Assembly (NCBI RefSeq): GCF_014334015.1
Contig: NZ_CP060488.1
Coordinates: 1,260,501 to 1,324,500 of the forward strand
Length of the DNA stretch: 64,000 bases
Direction: 5' to 3'
Source of the DNA: Bacteroides sp. M10
GTDB lineage: Bacteria; Bacteroidota; Bacteroidia; Bacteroidales; Bacteroidaceae
Shown: positions 62,803-64,000 of the stretch, piece by piece
How the letters are laid out: each line of letters starts with the position of its first letter
Position numbering within the stretch: position 1 is the stretch's first letter
Position numbers and translations under genes: made by a program
The notes under the pieces: model-generated
What the model saw: only the letters and a program-made list of their open reading frames with translations
What the model was told of the DNA's origin: nothing
Databases searched by the model: none

Positions 62803-64000
62803 TTATTTATTGATTTGTTTAATCTCTCCTACTGTCAGGAAGATGGAGCACAACGATAGTGGTACCAAAGCTCCCAACAGGCTGAATAATAAAATCCAGT
62901 TTGTAATATAGCTGGCAAAAAGAATAGCCAGAATTGTACCCAACACGGCCGAAGCACCTCCAAGACCTGCTAGAGAACCTACGGACTTGCCGCTATGCAA
63001 ATCGCTCGGAATGGTCTGCAAGTTCGTCATGAAGAACTGGAAGCCTCCCAATACCAGTGCCATAAAGAGAATGGCAACCGGAGCCGTGGTAGACATGATA
63101 GCTGCCAGAATGGACGGAATGATTATAAATCCACCAATCAGCATGGCTGCTTTGCGGGCATAGTTCACAGTCTTTCCACGGTTTATCAGCCAACCGGAAT
63201 ACCAGCCCCCGGCAACACTTCCCAAAGCCGCGCCCACATAAGGCACCCAGGCAGAGAACGCCACCTCTTTTATATTCAGATGGAATACGTCAGCAAGATA
63301 AAGCGGCAGGAAGGTTACAAACATCCACCAGATAGGGTCGAGGAAGAATCGGCCGAGAATGACAGACCAGTTCTTTTTCACGCGCAACAGTTCGCCCCAG
63401 CTCTTTCCTTTATCTTCTGTCTTTATCTCCTTTTCGGGCTGACCGCTTAGAATATAAGTACGCTCTTTTTCCGTAATCCAGGGATGCTCTTTCGGAGTTG
63501 CCTTATTGATTATCAACCAGGGAATCAGCCAAATCAATCCCAATCCACCGACTACAATGAAAGTCAGTTTCCAGCCAAAGGCGATGAACAGCATCAGAAT
63601 GATAATCGGAGCAAGAATGGAACCGATGGAAGCTGCCGCTCCAAACAATCCCTGTGCAAAAGCACGTTCTTTCTGCGGGAACCATTCGGCATTACTTTTC
63701 GTAGTGCCCGGCCATGGGCCGGCTTCACCCAAGCCCAACATCATCCGGAAAAAGGTCAGTGAGAAGATTCCTCTGGAAAGAGAGGCCAGCGCATCCGCCG
63801 CTCCCCATACCAGCACACTCCAGAAGAAACCTTTCCGGCATCCAATTTTATCGTACAACTTGCCGGAGACAAGTTGGCTGATGCCGTATGCAATCATAAA
63901 GAAAATCGTAATCAGGCCGAGAATGTCTTTCGCTTTCTGCGACGCATCGGGATCGTTACGGTCTATCAGACCGAGGTCGATGGCGATACCCTCGCGATTG
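62803..64000 (-). CDS. MFS transporter, anion:cation (hexuronate) symporter type (5' end cut off)
   Basis: The frame is open to the window edge; the ATG at 63897 is internal, because 34 further in-frame codons upstream encode a continuing sequence (NREGIAIDLGLIDRN and then a membrane segment). About 399 residues are present, with some 10 to 11 membrane helices. GLGEAGPWPGTTKSNAEWFP and the RAFAQGLFGAAASIGSILAP helix are typical of the ACS group, which includes glucuronate/galacturonate transporters such as ExuT. It would move unsaturated or saturated monouronates from periplasm to cytoplasm, where the SDR product of the next gene acts. The first membrane helix and the start are outside the window. 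Confidence 0.87.
   Translation of the reverse strand, partial: NREGIAIDLGLIDRNDPDASQKAKDILGLITIFFMIAYGISQLVSGKLYDKIGCRKGFFWSVLVWGAADALASLSRGIFSLTFFRMMLGLGEAGPWPGTTKSNAEWFPQKERAFAQGLFGAAASIGSILAPIIILMLFIAFGWKLTFIVVGGLGLIWLIPWLIINKATPKEHPWITEKERTYILSGQPEKEIKTEDKGKSWGELLRVKKNWSVILGRFFLDPIWWMFVTFLPLYLADVFHLNIKEVAFSAWVPYVGAALGSVAGGWYSGWLINRGKTVNYARKAAMLIGGFIIIPSILAAIMSTTAPVAILFMALVLGGFQFFMTNLQTIPSDLHSGKSVGSLAGLGGASAVLGTILAILFASYITNWILLFSLLGALVPLSLCSIFLTVGEIKQINK

Noticed and set aside
1..64000. Mobile elements, tRNA or rRNA genes
   Set aside because: No transposase, integrase, phage or conjugation gene was recognised, and no tRNA cloverleaf or rRNA sequence was seen in the gaps between genes.

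Overview
The window reads as a chromosomal segment of a human-gut Bacteroides of the B. ovatus / B. xylanisolvens type. This rests on SusC/SusD pairs, hybrid two-component regulators, lipoproteins with acidic residues after the lipobox cysteine, and Bacteroides -7 boxes (TAnnTTTG). The genus call is firm. The species call is inference: the block from about 27.9 to 41.9 kb matches, in gene order and in the GH16 catalytic residue number (Glu143), what I remember of the B. ovatus mixed-linkage beta-glucan utilization locus. No tRNA, rRNA, CRISPR array, transposase or phage gene was seen.

Layout. (1) 1-9,982, minus strand: an AT-rich polysaccharide utilization locus (PUL) made of SusC, SusD, a glycan-binding lipoprotein, two paralogous clan GH-A lipoprotein hydrolases and a sialate O-acetylesterase-like enzyme cut by the window edge. 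A divergent AraC-type gene lies at 10,251. (2) 11,138-27,457, plus strand: a flavin-nucleotide-binding protein translationally coupled to a hybrid two-component regulator (HTCS), then SusC, SusD, a one-domain lipoprotein, a GH5 with an inserted domain, and two GH3 enzymes. (3) 27,917-41,859, plus strand: a second HTCS, a repeat-rich gap, then GH16, SusC, SusD, a four-domain glycan-binding protein and GH3. This is the probable mixed-linkage beta-glucan PUL, and its SusC/SusD are close paralogues of those in region 2. (4) 41,991-42,938, minus strand: cysK, a housekeeping gene. (5) 43,078-57,455, minus strand: an ECF sigma / FecR-controlled PUL with an STN-domain SusC, SusD, three lipoproteins, a heparinase II/III-like lyase, an alginate-lyase-fold lipoprotein and a GH88 unsaturated uronyl hydrolase. 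(6) 57,707-64,000, minus strand: an alpha/beta hydrolase, then a jelly-roll lyase-like lipoprotein, a second alpha/beta hydrolase and a PL38-like lyase in one operon, then an SDR reductase and an MFS uronate-type transporter (cut by the window edge).

How the genes work together. In regions 2 and 3 each HTCS would sense a beta-glucan oligosaccharide and switch on its own SusC operon. Each SusC promoter carries a pair of direct repeats exactly 21 bp apart and about 37 bp upstream of the -7 box, with a different repeat sequence for each system. Surface endo-enzymes (GH5, GH16) cut the polymer, SusC/SusD import the fragments, and the GH3 enzymes finish them. Regions 5 and 6 together contain nearly everything needed to use a uronic-acid polymer: lyases, removal of unsaturated ends, possible deacetylation, monouronate transport and ketone reduction. 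They are the best candidate for a not fully described system.

The most striking non-coding element is at 32,141-32,230: four copies of the palindrome ACTATAGT at an exact 22-bp period inside a perfect 16-bp inverted repeat, upstream of the GH16 operon. Database identities, family numbers and functional assignments here come from reading motifs and from memory, and no search was run.
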